A DNA stretch of 64,000 nucleotides. Origin: Flaveria trinervia. Taxonomy: Eukaryota > Streptophyta > Magnoliopsida > Asterales > Asteraceae. The DNA lies in assembly GCA_025506515.1 (NCBI GenBank), contig CM046444.1, positions 75,945,533-76,009,532 on the forward strand, given 5' to 3'. Both the position numbers and the translations under genes were made by a program. This document shows, piece after piece, positions 21,535-32,296 of the stretch. Each line of letters starts with the position of its first letter. The first letter of the stretch is position 1. The notes under the pieces are model-generated. The model searched no databases and had not been told where the DNA came from. It saw only the letters and a list, made by a program, of their open reading frames with translations.

Positions 21535-24262
21535 ATGGCTTCCATCTCAAAGACTGATATGGAGACTGGAACCATGAACAAATCCCCATTGATCACTCTT
21601 GATGACTTCGACACCTGGTGCATGAGGATGGAAGGCTTCATCAGGTCTCTTGACTCAAGAATGTGGGAATCTGTTGAATATGGACCTTTCATACCTAGCA
21701 CCCCCTCTGCTACCGGTGCTGGTATGATTCCTAAAGATGTGGCCAACTACTCAGATGAAGATAGGAAAAGAGTAGAGATTGACAGGAAGGCCATGACTGC
21801 TCTTCAGACTGCTATCCCAAACTCTGTGTACAGAGGTTTTAAGAAGTGCAAAACAGCTAAACAGCTGTGGGATGCACTGAAGCTGATGTATGAAGGCTCC
21901 TCTGAAGCCAAGGAGAACAAGAAAGATCTTCTGAAGCAGCAGTTTGAAAATTTCACCTTTAAAACAGGTGAAACCATGACCCAACAATACTTCAGGTATG
22001 TTGAGATTGTGGATACCCTTGTGGATGGAGGAGTTCCTCTTGAGAACAGAGACATTGTAAGGAAGTTCATGTCCTCACTTCCTAGGCAATGGACACACTA
22101 TTGTGTGGTAATCAAGAGGACTGAGAACCTTAAAACTCTTACTCTGACAGAGTTATATGGGATTCTCAGTGGATACCAGATGGAGATGAACTTACAAGGT
22201 TCATCTGGCAACTCTAACAATCAAATGGGTTCAGCCCTTCATGTGGTTGAAAGGGACAGCATAGAACCCCAACATCATCTCCTATGCTACCCTGACAACT
22301 CACAAAAGGGTCCTTTCATCACCTTCCCGGAGACACCAAGGGAGAACTTTACTCAAGGAAGCCCATTCCAAGAGACAAGTTCTTCTCAAGCCTTTGTGTC
22401 TGCAGATGAAAGCTGTGGAAATTATCTCTTCACTCTTGAAGACCTAGACTGTATCCATCCAGATGACCTGGAATACATGGAGATAGTTCAGCAGATGGCT
22501 CTTCTCACTCACAGAGCCAAGAAGTTCTACAAGAGGACAGGAAGAAAATTTCCAAGCAATGCTACCAGTGGTAAGTTTGGGCTGGATAAAAGCAAAGTTA
22601 AGTGTTACAATTGTAACCTTATGGGTCACTTCGCCAGGGAGTGTAAGGCACCCAGAGCAAATGGGGGTCAAACACAACTCAGACCAAACTACACCAACAA
22701 TACCCCTCAGGCTGAGAAGACAAAGCACATGCTGCGGTTGCTGTTGAAGAGGGAGGATTTGACTGGAGTTTTCAGGTGGAGGATGCTTCTCCAAACCAAG
22801 CATTGATGGCTGATCATGATGAAGCCAAGGTATTAGAACATCTTTGCTCCCCTGAATGCATTGCTAAAGTAAATAGATACAGGTCCTACAACCTAGAGAT
22901 GAGATCTGATCTTGAGTCATTAAACATATTAAAATCTGACTTTAGAAAGTCTGAAAATGATTACAAGTTAAAGATAGAAGACTTAGAAAGAAAACCATTC
23001 AGTACTAAAACATGAACATACAGATTTTAGAACTCAGATCCAAGATCTCATCACTAAGTTGACTAAGTGCCAGGCTGAGCTTGTGATCAGCAAAGCCCTG
23101 GCAGAGAAAAGTGTTCTTGAAGAAGAGACCTTCAAGAACATGATATCCTCATCCCTACACAATAAGGTTGTTATCAAAATAGACAGGGACTGGGATCAAA
23201 TGAGATAGCTCCTCCACACACAATCTTGTCTGTAAGATCTCCTAGGTGTGGAACTTGTGAAGATGAGCTTCCTCTCATAGATCCAATAAGTGAGGATGAT
23301 GAAGAAGTGATAGTGAGGAATCCCTCTGAGAAGAGTGAAGAAGAGGATTCCTCCAAGGGCCACTATCCTTCTGAGGAGAAGAAATTAACTGTGATGACCA
23401 AGTCCAAGAGAAAGAACTTGATCAGGAAGAGCAAAAGGAAAGCAAAGAAGGCTCAAGAAATCAAGGCTACCTTTGATGCTAAGCAGAAACAAGTGTTCAT
23501 CTCTGCAGGTTTCAAAGCAATAAGGACTGAAGACATCCACCAAAGCCTCTTATCAAGAGTTCTGGTTCATGTTCAAATCATCTCAGTACAAAGAAGAAGA
23601 CTGAGCTGCTGTGTACCACTGCTGCACAGCCTGGACCATCAAATTCCAAGAACAGTTCACAGCCCAAGGGAACTGTATCTGAATCTACCAAGATGAAGGT
23701 GAAAAAGGGATGTGACCAAGGCCAGTCTTGCTCTCAAAAGGAGATTTCTTTGAAGAAGAAAATGCTGTGTGTTATGTGTGAAAGTACTTCTCATATTGCC
23801 AAGGATTGTCCATACAATCCTAAAAGTACTATCCACATGACCAATACAAAGACTTCAAAGAATCTCAAGAAGTCTCAAGCTTCGGAAGGAAAGTCTGTTT
23901 CCTTCGGAAGCTCCAAATCAAAGAAGAAGGTAAATGGAAAATTACCTTCGGAAGCAAAGTTGGTCTCGGAAGAAAGGAGTTCTTCCGAAGTACTAAAGTC
24001 TACTGCAGTGACTGTAGATTCTTCCGAAGTATCAGTCATTAAAACTTGTGAAGCTCCAAAAGCTTCTAAGGTTTTGAAGGTCAAGTCCAAGACTCCAAAG
24101 GTGGTGTGGAAGTCTAAGAAAGACCAAATGACTGAGGTTTCTCCATCAACAACAGCCGAAGATCCCCTCTGTACAACCATAGGATCTATTACTGTTGCAT
24201 TACCTTCTATTACACTTACTGAACCCAAGACAAGTAAGGCTTGGGTTTCCAAATGTAACTAA
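21535..24262 (+). pseudogene. Copia B gag, very long, two zinc knuckles
   Basis: ATG at 21535 (MASISKTDMETG), 85 nt after the LTR and shared with copia D. A UBN2-type capsid domain follows (WDALKLMYEG, QQFENFTFKTGETMTQQYF, MSSLPRQWTHY). Then come the first CCHC knuckle CYNCNLMGHFAREC (about 22605) and a frameshift at about 22728. Further pieces run 22776-23015 and 23226-23560 (Lys-rich, KSKRKNLIRKSKRKAKKAQ), with more frameshifts. The last piece (23693-24262) has the second knuckle CVMCESTSHIAKDC and ends KAWVSKCN-TAA. Five CTTCCGAAG-type words lie in its coding DNA (23880-24029). About 909 codons in total. The frameshifts were placed by comparison with copia D. Confidence 0.85.
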
Positions 24263-24279
24263 TCATTTTCTTTGTGCAG
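24263..24279 (+). promoter_or_regulatory. Acceptor-like motif between gag stop and pol of copia B
   Basis: Directly after the gag TAA the sequence is TCATTTTCTTTGTGCAG, preceded by CTAAT. This is a pyrimidine-rich tract with a terminal CAG, like a plant 3' splice site. Copia D has the same layout; A and C have diverged versions. Function is inferred. Confidence 0.4.
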
Positions 24280-26126
24280 GAACAGCTCAAGACAAACAAG
24301 AATGTCTGGATAATTGACAGTGGCTGTTCCAGGCACATGACAGGCGATAGGTCTTTACTTCATAATTTTGAGAGAATTGATGGAGGACCAGTTGCTTTTG
24401 GAGGAAATGAAGGTGGTTACATTTATGGAAGGGGCAAGGTCACAAATGGTAAGCTCAGCATTGAGAAGGTAAACTTTGTTAAGGAGCTTGGGTACAATCT
24501 TCTGAGTGTATCTCAATTTTGTGATCAGAGTCATAACATGCTCTTCACTGAGCATGAGTGCATTGTTCTCAAACCTGGAGTGGTCATTCCTCATGAGCAT
24601 ATTCTGCTCAGAGCCCCCAGGAAAGGGAACATGTACAAGATGGATTTGCAAGAAACATCTCCCTCTGGAGAAGTTTCATGCTTTCTATCTAAAGCAAATA
24701 GTGATGAGTCTTTCCTATGGCATAAAAGAATGTGCCATGTAAACTTTAAGAATATGAATAAATTAATCAAACATGATCTGGTAACTGGAATGCCAAAGAA
24801 AGAGTTTACAAGTGATGATCATTGTGTTGCATGCCTGAAAGGGAAGCAACACAAGGTATCTCACAAGCCTAAGGAAAAGAACTCCATCACTACTCCCCTA
24901 CACTTATTACATATGGATCTCTTTGGCCCCACCAGTGTAATGAGTTTAGGAAGGACCTTATACTGTCTAGTGATCACAGATGATTTTACAAGATTCACTT
25001 GGTTTTCTTTCTTAGAACTAAAGATGAGACTCCTGAGATTCTAAAGAATTTCATCTTAAAGATTGAGAATCAATGTGATCACAAGGTCAAAACCATAAGA
25101 TGTGATCAAGGAACTGAATTCAAGAACCAAATCCTTGATACATTTTGTGATGAAAAGGGTATTACAAGACAATACAGTGCTCCCAGGACTCCTCAGCAAA
25201 ACGGAGTTGCTGAGAGGAGAAACAGGACACTTATTGAAGCTGCAAGAACTATGTTGTCTGACTCTAAACTGCCTATCACCTTCTGGGCAGAGGCAGTTAA
25301 TACTGCCTGCTATGTGCAAAACAGAGTCTTAGTAGTTAAGACACATGGTAAGACTCCTTATGAACTTTGGCACAAGAGGAAACCTTTCATTGGTTTTCTC
25401 AGGTCATTTGGATGTCCCTGCACCATCTTGAATACCAAAGATCAAGTTGCCAAGTTTGCTGAGAAATCAGACGATGGACACTTCATTGGATACTCTTCTC
25501 AAGCTAAAGCTTATAGAGTATACAATCTCAGAACTAGAATCATTGAGGAGTCAGCCAATGTGACTTTCAATGAGCACACTCCCAGTGTGGCTGGTTCTGG
25601 TCCGGATTGGCTATTTGATCTTGATTTAGTTACCAACTGTTTTAATAAATCTTGTGAGCATGTTTCAGGATCTGCAGAAAATTTAAATACAGGTGATCCT
25701 GATCCAAGATTTGAGCTTGGAAGACCTTCAGCTCCAGTTGAAACTACTTCAGCAAATGAGGTTTCTATCAGCACAACAATGACAAATCCAGCTGATACAT
25801 CTGGCATGCCTTCAAATTCCAGTTCAGAGGCCTCTCAACCAGATAAAGACATCTCAATTGCAGAAGATAACAATGGTGATGGTGAAAGTGATCAAGAATC
25901 TCTTGATGCTAATAACCATACCATAGATGATAACATCAATGATGTCACACACTCATTGGATCAAGTTAATCTTGATAAGTGTGATAATGTGGAGGATCAA
26001 TCTTCAAGACCAGATCTAAATTTCTCAAATTTGGATCTATCTCAGCAACTTGCTGTGATCCCTCAGCTAAGGATCCACAAGTCTCATCCTACCACAAACA
26101 TCATTGGAGATGTATCTCCGGGGTAA
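24274..26126 (+). pseudogene. Copia B pol: protease and integrase
   Basis: The protease motif WIIDSGCSRHMTG is intact at about 24310. The GAG-pre-integrase region follows (FLWHKRMCHVNFKNMNKLIK and CVACLKGKQHKVSHK). The integrase core has Asp in TDDFTRFTW, Asp in CDQGTEFKN and Glu in QQNGVAERRNRT, so the DDE triad is present. One frameshift lies near 25005, inside the first core block. The C-terminal linker (25600-26126) is acidic and Ser/Thr-rich. No ATG is visible at the pol start; the frame opens with GTGCAG and differs from the gag frame. Confidence 0.87.
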
Positions 26127-27707
26127 AGACAAGAGGGCAAACCCATGAAGCAAATGTTTGTCTTCACTCTTGTTTTCTATCCCAGTTAGAGCCAAAGAAA
26201 GTTGAGGAGGCTCTAAAGGATGGAAGTTGGGTTGAAGCTATGCAACAAGAGCTGCTTCAATTCAAAAGACAGAAAGTTTGGAACCTTTGTCCTCTTCCTC
26301 ATGGGAAGACTACCATTGGAACCAAATGGGTTTTTAGGAATAAAAAGGATGATAGAGGAATCATCATCAAGAACAAGGCTAGACTAGTTGTTCAAGGATA
26401 CACACAAGAAGAAGGGATTGACTACACTGATGTCTTTGCTCCTGTAGCTAGACTAGAAGCTGTTAGGATATTCCTGGCATTTGCTGCATCCAAGAACTTC
26501 AAGGTCTACCAACTTGATGTAAAGTGTGCTTTTTATATGGAGTGATGATGAGGGTTTATGTCAAACAACCACCTGGTTTTGTAGATCCTGATCATCCTGA
26601 TTATGTCTGCAAGCTTGACAAAGCTCTATGGGCTGCATCAGGCACCCAGGAAGTGGTATGAGACACTGTCTGAGTATCTCTGTAAACATGGTTACAGGAG
26701 AGGTACTATAGATGGAACTCTCTTCATCAAAGGACAAGGAAACGACATTCTGCTAGTTCAAGTATATGTGGATGACATCATCTTTGGCTCAACCAATTCA
26801 AGGCTCTGCAAAGACTTTGAAAAGCTGATGAAAGATAGATTTGAAATGAGTTCAATGGGAGAACTTAATTTCTTTCTGGGAATTCAAGTGAAGCAGGTTG
26901 AAGATGGCATTTTCATAAGTCAGTCAAAGTATGTTCAAGATATACTCAAGAGGTTCAACATGACTGATTGTAAAACTGCTAAGACACCCATAGCCAGAAA
27001 CCACTCCTTGGTCCAGATCTTGAGGGGGAGTGTGTAGATGAGCACTTATACAGGGCTATGATTGGGTCTCTTATGTATCTTACAGCTAGCAGGCCTGATA
27101 TCATGTTTGCTACATGTATTTGTGCAAGATATCAAGCCAATCCTAAGATGTCTCACTTAATCACTGTGAAAAGGATTTTAAGATACCTCAAAGGTGCTTC
27201 AACACTTGGTTTATGGTATCCAAAGAATTCTAATTTCAATCTGTATGCCTATACAGACAGTGATTATGGTGGTTGCAACATGACTGCAAAGTCTACATCT
27301 GGGGGATGTCAATTCTTGGTGGAAGGGTTGTCTCATGGCAATGCAAGAAACAAACCTGTGTGTCTGCATCAACTGCTGAGGCTGAATACATTGCTGCTGC
27401 AAGCTGCTGTGCTCAAGTGCTTTGGATTCAAAATCAGATGCTAGACTACGGATTTAACTTCAAAGAGACTCCTATCCACATAGACAACAACAGTGCTATC
27501 TCTATCACTGAGAACCCTGTGCAGCACTCAAGGACCAAACACATCAACATCAGGTATCATTTAATAAGAGATAACTATGAAAAGGGGTTAATTAAACTAG
27601 TCAAAGTTCACACAGATGAACAATATGCTGATCTGTTCACAAAAGCTTTTGATGAACAGAGATTTAAGTATCTGATATCAGCTATTGGGATGATTAACTT
27701 TGAGTAG
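26127..27707 (+). pseudogene. Copia B pol: reverse transcriptase and RNase H
   Basis: RT blocks: SWVEAMQQELLQFKRQKVW, TKWVFRNKKDDRGIIIKNKA, ARLVVQGYTQEEGIDYTDVF, then a damaged KCAF-YGV block near 26530. The catalytic YVDDIIFGS is intact at about 26765. RNase H has Asp in YTDSDYGG, Glu in STAEAEYIAAASC and Asp in IHIDNNSAI, and ends LFTKAFDEQRFKYLISAIGM near 27690. Frameshifts lie near 26127, 26530, 27012 and 27317. Copia D is colinear and supports this reading. Confidence 0.88.
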
Positions 27708-28428
27708 ATTTTTTTTAAAACTAATTCTAATTATTTCTTCTTAAAATATGTGTGTCCTAAGTTGTCTAGTTCATCACTTTCATAAGCTCATGTTTTCTTT
27801 GAATGAAAAACTCTTTTTGAAGACTTTCCTTGGATTCTTGAAAATTTTCTGATACTTCGGAAGATAACATTTTACCTTCGGAAGAAAAATATGTCTTCAA
27901 AATAAATGACTGTCTAAGAAATTTTACCTTCGAAGAAGTCAAAATTTATCTTCCGAAGCTTAAAATTCTTAACTTAGACACTTATTCATTTTTAAGGACT
28001 TTTTCCTTCCGAAGCAAAAATTACTTTCGGAAGCTTTGTTCATTCTTATACAAAGCATCCAAAAGTTTATTTCTCTTCCGAAGCATAAATCTTTAAGACT
28101 CTCAGGAAAATTCTTCCGAAGTCACTTTAGCTTCGGAAGCTTTTTCAATCAAACTTCCGAAGACAAATTACTTTCGGAAGCTTTTCGAATTCCAAGAAAA
28201 CTACTTTTTGAGCAAAAAGGTAAACTACTTTTTCAGAGGTGGGACCGACATACGGATTTCAAAGTTTATCCTCTTTCATTAAACTTTATCTGAAATCCTT
28301 CTCTCTCATATAAACCCAACGGTTTCCCCCTTCTTCTATCATCTGCTTTTCTTCCATACCTAAAACCCAAAGCTTTCTCTCTGAAATTTCCTTCCCATTT
28401 TTTCTCTTCATCTCTGAGCTACCTCACA
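27708..28428 (+). promoter_or_regulatory. Copia B spacer with dyad words, TATA box and pyrimidine-rich leader
   Basis: There is no gene. Between 27855 and 28180 there are at least nine exact CTTCCGAAG or CTTCGGAAG words plus near matches, the same word as in U3. TATAAACCC follows at 28309, then a pyrimidine-rich leader and ACAATGGC with the ATG at 28429. This is the order of a plant core promoter. Copia D has the same layout at 42660-43241 with the TATA box changed to TACAAACCC. Confidence 0.55.
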
Positions 28429-31400
28429 ATGGCTGACCTTACACACAGAAATGATCCTCACTTTGCCATGCAGCTACACAGACAACACAATCAGGTTGCT
28501 CTGTTATGCTCTGACAAAGATCCTCATTTCTCAGAGGTTTGCCGTTTCTTGTCTTTGTCTCACTACTTCACCTCCCTAACCATTGATCCTCCTCTATATG
28601 AGGATCATTTGCTTGAATTCTGGAAGACCTGCCAAGAGGTCATTATGGATGGGGAGAAGGCACTGTCTGCCACAGTGCAGGGGAGAACAATTTTCATCAC
28701 TCCGGCCATCATCAACCGACATCTTCAGCTGGATGATGAAGCAGGTGAAGTGTTCTTCCAAAGAAGCGGTTAATCATTCCTTCGAGCAGATGGGCTATGA
28801 AGGAGATTTCTCTGTAAAGACCTTCAGGAAAGGGAAGGTCTCATCCCAGTGGAAATACCTGCTCCATGTGGTTATCCACAGCTTATCAAACAAGCATGGT
28901 GGATGGGACCAGATTCCTGAGGATCTCTCCTTTATAGTTCATGGGATGGTTCAGGGGGTCAAGTTCAGGTATTCACAATTTGTTTATACTAATTTACTTG
29001 CAAACTTAGACTCCTTAGAATATTACATGTTTCCTAGATATGTTCAACACATTCTTAACTGTGAACTGGGCTCACAGTTGAGGGAAACAGGCAATATTCT
29101 TAAACTGGGACAGATGAAGCCCGGCATCTTTAAAATTATGAAGAAGCCAACTGTAGGCTTCTCAGGGGTAGAAACAGCCCTAGTCCCAAAAATGTTAGAG
29201 CTCATTGCTCAAGGTGACAACATAGCAGTCCAAGCTAGTGTTGAACCCACACCTACTGCTCTCCTACCCTCTTCACAACCTCCAATATTCATCACCTACA
29301 AAAGAAAATCCCAACGAACCCCTGCTCAGGCTATTGAGTCTGTGCAGGCCCCCAAATACTCAACCTTACAGGAAGAAGTGGACTCCAGAGCTCCCACTTC
29401 TCCTGAGGAGCAAACCACTCCCATTACTTTACCTATCAGGGCTGAGGTTCCTCAAGCTCAACCTGATGAGCTCATTAGCCCAACAACTGTAAGCCTTCAC
29501 TCTGAGTCTCAACACTCAAGTGAACAACCTTCAGGGGATAGCTACCATCCCCAGCCTTTGGATCTAAACCAACCAATTCCCAACCTATCCTTTTACACTG
29601 ATGAAGACTTAGGATTCAGTGAGTACCATGAGTCTCTCTTCTCCTCCCCTACTCAAAGAGAGATGAGTACCTCTGACTCTCCTCAGTCTATCCCTCATCA
29701 GTCACCTATTACTGAGGTGGACACATCTGAACCTGTTCAGGATGTCCATATGGAAGAGGCTCTCACTTTTGAAAGTGATTACATCATTAAGACCTCAACC
29801 ATGGCAACTCAGCCCATTGGCATCTTAACTGAGGTTGCCAGTGAGCAGAGGAAAACCAGCAGCCAAGAAACTCAAGCTGGTGGTGAGAGAAGGGACTTTG
29901 GTCCAATCCTCTCATCCCCCAGTGATTCTTCTGATGAAGATGAGGGGAATTTGAGACTAAAGGTACAAAAATTGTCACAAACATGCACCTATCTAGTCTA
30001 AGGTTAGTCACTTGGAATCTCAGGTGACTACCCTGCAAAACAGGGTCAATGATCAGCAACTCCAGATTTCATATCTGCAGGAAAAACTAGCTGAGAGACC
30101 TTTAAGGAGAGCTCAACCAGGAACACAAGAACCTGTGGAAGTGACTGATTTATCCTCCAGCTCACCTATGCAAGTGGGTGATGCTACCAAAAAGGGGGAG
30201 AAAGTTATCACAACCACAGAACCTGGGAGTTCTTCAAAGAGAATGGACATAGAGGACTCACCATCCTCACTTGCTGTTGTGCATTCTCAGCAACTTCCTC
30301 AAGTTCACATTAATGTGGACTCTATAGACTCTCTCATCAGGAGTCTCTTTGAGGAAGGTATACCAAGGGCTGTCTCATCTCCACCACATGGAACTGGCAA
30401 CTACATCATCAGATGGAGGTATGATGATGACAGAAGAGCCCTCATACTTCACAGAGTTCAAGGTCAACAAGAAGTCTTTCAGTTCCAAAGCCTGAGCTTC
30501 TATGAAGGACTGGATTTAGTCAACATGCCACTTGTCAATCCAAGCAAATCTAGACAAGCTGACAGGCTGGCTCAAAGAATCCAAGACAGGATCCTTGCAG
30601 AGTTCTCTCTAAGAAGGAGACTTAGGCAATCAGGCAATGTCATCGGTCAACTGGATGCTGAGGTGGACCCTAAGATTAGTTTCATAGGGGAAACCTTGGC
30701 TGAAGGCCCAGTGGCAGAACCTGAGACCCTTGTCTCACCATCAACAACTGCTGCAGAGGTCCAAACTCCATCTGAGACACCTGCTGGTGAAGGTGTCTCT
30801 CAGCCTCTCTCTGGCCAGAGCATGGAAGCTACACCAAGCAATGAAGGCCAAGCCTCAATCCACCCTGAGTCACAAAGGTCTGTTGGTGACAAAGGGAAAA
30901 GGATAATGACTCCTGAGGAAATTGAGGAGGAGAGAGAGAGAGAGAGGAAAAGGAGGCTAAGGGGAGAAAGTTCTTCTGGGTCATCAAAATTCATGCAAGC
31001 TGCAATCAGGGCTGCCCCCAGACCAAATACTCAAAATGATGAACAAAGGGCAGTCAGGATTAATTATTTACAGACCAGGAACTATGATGTTGATGAAATC
31101 ATCTCCCTCCCCTTAGAAGAGTTGAATGAACTGGCTGACATGGAAGTGTCAAGAGAGATAAAGGAGAAAGAGGATGCAAGGTTACTTCTCCAATTCAAAG
31201 AGGAGAGGAGACAGAAAAGACTTCACAAGCATACTCCCACTCTCTCTCCAGTTCAAGAAAGTCCTGCACAGGAAGATGTGGCTCCACAAGAACCTCAGGT
31301 AGATAAAGAAGAGGATAGAATCAAAATGATAAACTACCTGAGTGCCACAGGCTTCTATCAGGCAAATACACTTCTTCCCTGTCCTATGACTTCATTGAGT

Positions 31401-32228
31401 TCGAGTACTTAAAGCAACTTGAGCTTGAGTTAGTCAAAGAAAGAAAAACAACCAAAAGGAAGCTAAGGGAAGAAGCTGCAAAGTCAAGAGCCATCATTCA
31501 AAAGAATGCAAAGAAGTCTGCTGACAGACAAAGAATGATGAGCTTCTTGAAGTCATATGGATTCTCCGGAAGGAGACTTGGTCCCATGTCTCTATCTACA
31601 ATGGATGAGCATATAAGGGTAATCAAGCAGAAGATTAAAAGTGTGAACTCATTGATTTGCACTCTCTTCCAAGTCAAGTCCCACCTGAAGTGGAGGTCAA
31701 GTTTGAACAACCAGAGACACCTGAACCAGAACCTCCAGCTGAGCCTCAGCAAACTTCATCTTCTGATCCAAGACAGGGTCAAACTCCCTCTCCTTCTGAA
31801 CCTGTGAGGGAGGAACACCCAACTGAGAAAGACACTGATGATCAACATGGTGCTGCAGACCAGTCTTCTCAGTTAAAGACATTAAAGAGGAGAAGAAAAT
31901 GGCCTCTAAACCAAAGACTAAAAAGAAGAAGCCAAAGTCATCTACCTCTACACCCCAGGCTGAATCAGATCAACCTGAGGAAGTGCATGATGAGGCAGCC
32001 CAATCAACTCCTATGCAAGTGGCTCCTCTAGCAACCGAGACACCCATCTTATCCTGGACTTACTCTACCAATCCAGAAAGATGGAATGTTATCAGAGATC
32101 AAGGTGTTGAAAATGTCTACTCATGGCAAGACATAATCAACTTACCTCTGCATGATCTCTTTGAAATGAGAAGATACTATGAGAGTCTTGATGATCCTGA
32201 CCATCAAATGAAGAAAGGATGGTCTTGA
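28429..32228 (+). pseudogene. Third ORF (post-pol) of copia B, up to about 1,270 codons, unknown function
   Basis: Starts ATG 28429 (MADLTHRNDPHFAMQLHRQH), about 120 nt after a TATA box and in good initiation context. The N-terminal domain (residues about 1-240) has LEFWKTCQEV, FITPAIINRHLQLDDEAGE, MGYEGDFSVKTFRKG, GGWDQIPEDLSF and MFPRYVQHILN. A Pro/Ser/Thr-rich middle follows, then a coiled coil (SHLESQVTTLQNRVNDQQLQ, about 30010), a second folded-looking part (IIRWRYDDDRRALILHRVQG to FSLRRRLRQSGNVIGQ), a charged helix (30925-30960), and repeated INYL...LPL motifs to the stop at 32226-32228. Breaks: frameshift near 28765, a TAA at about 30001, frameshifts near 31380 and 31650-31900. The N-terminal domain matches the A, C and D third ORFs. 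No membrane segment or retroviral envelope feature is seen. Confidence 0.75.
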
Positions 32229-32284
32229 TTATTCTGAAGACTACAAACATTTAAAGATCTTCTAAGTGTTTTGGTAGCATCAGC

Positions 32285-32296
32285 CTAGGGGGAGTT
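32285..32296 (+). promoter_or_regulatory. Polypurine tract of copia B
   Basis: CTAGGGGGAGTT directly before the 3' LTR start TGTAAGG. Confidence 0.9.

Noticed and set aside
24254..24279. A complete intron from GTAACT to TGTGCAG at the gag end of copia B
   Set aside because: It would be about 25 nt, too short for a plant intron. Only an acceptor role with a distant donor is considered.
28429..28773. Captured host gene transduced by a retrotransposon
   Set aside because: The ORF is present in two diverged copia lineages at the same place without any intron scar or host-like neighbour, so it is better seen as an element gene. An ancient capture cannot be excluded.
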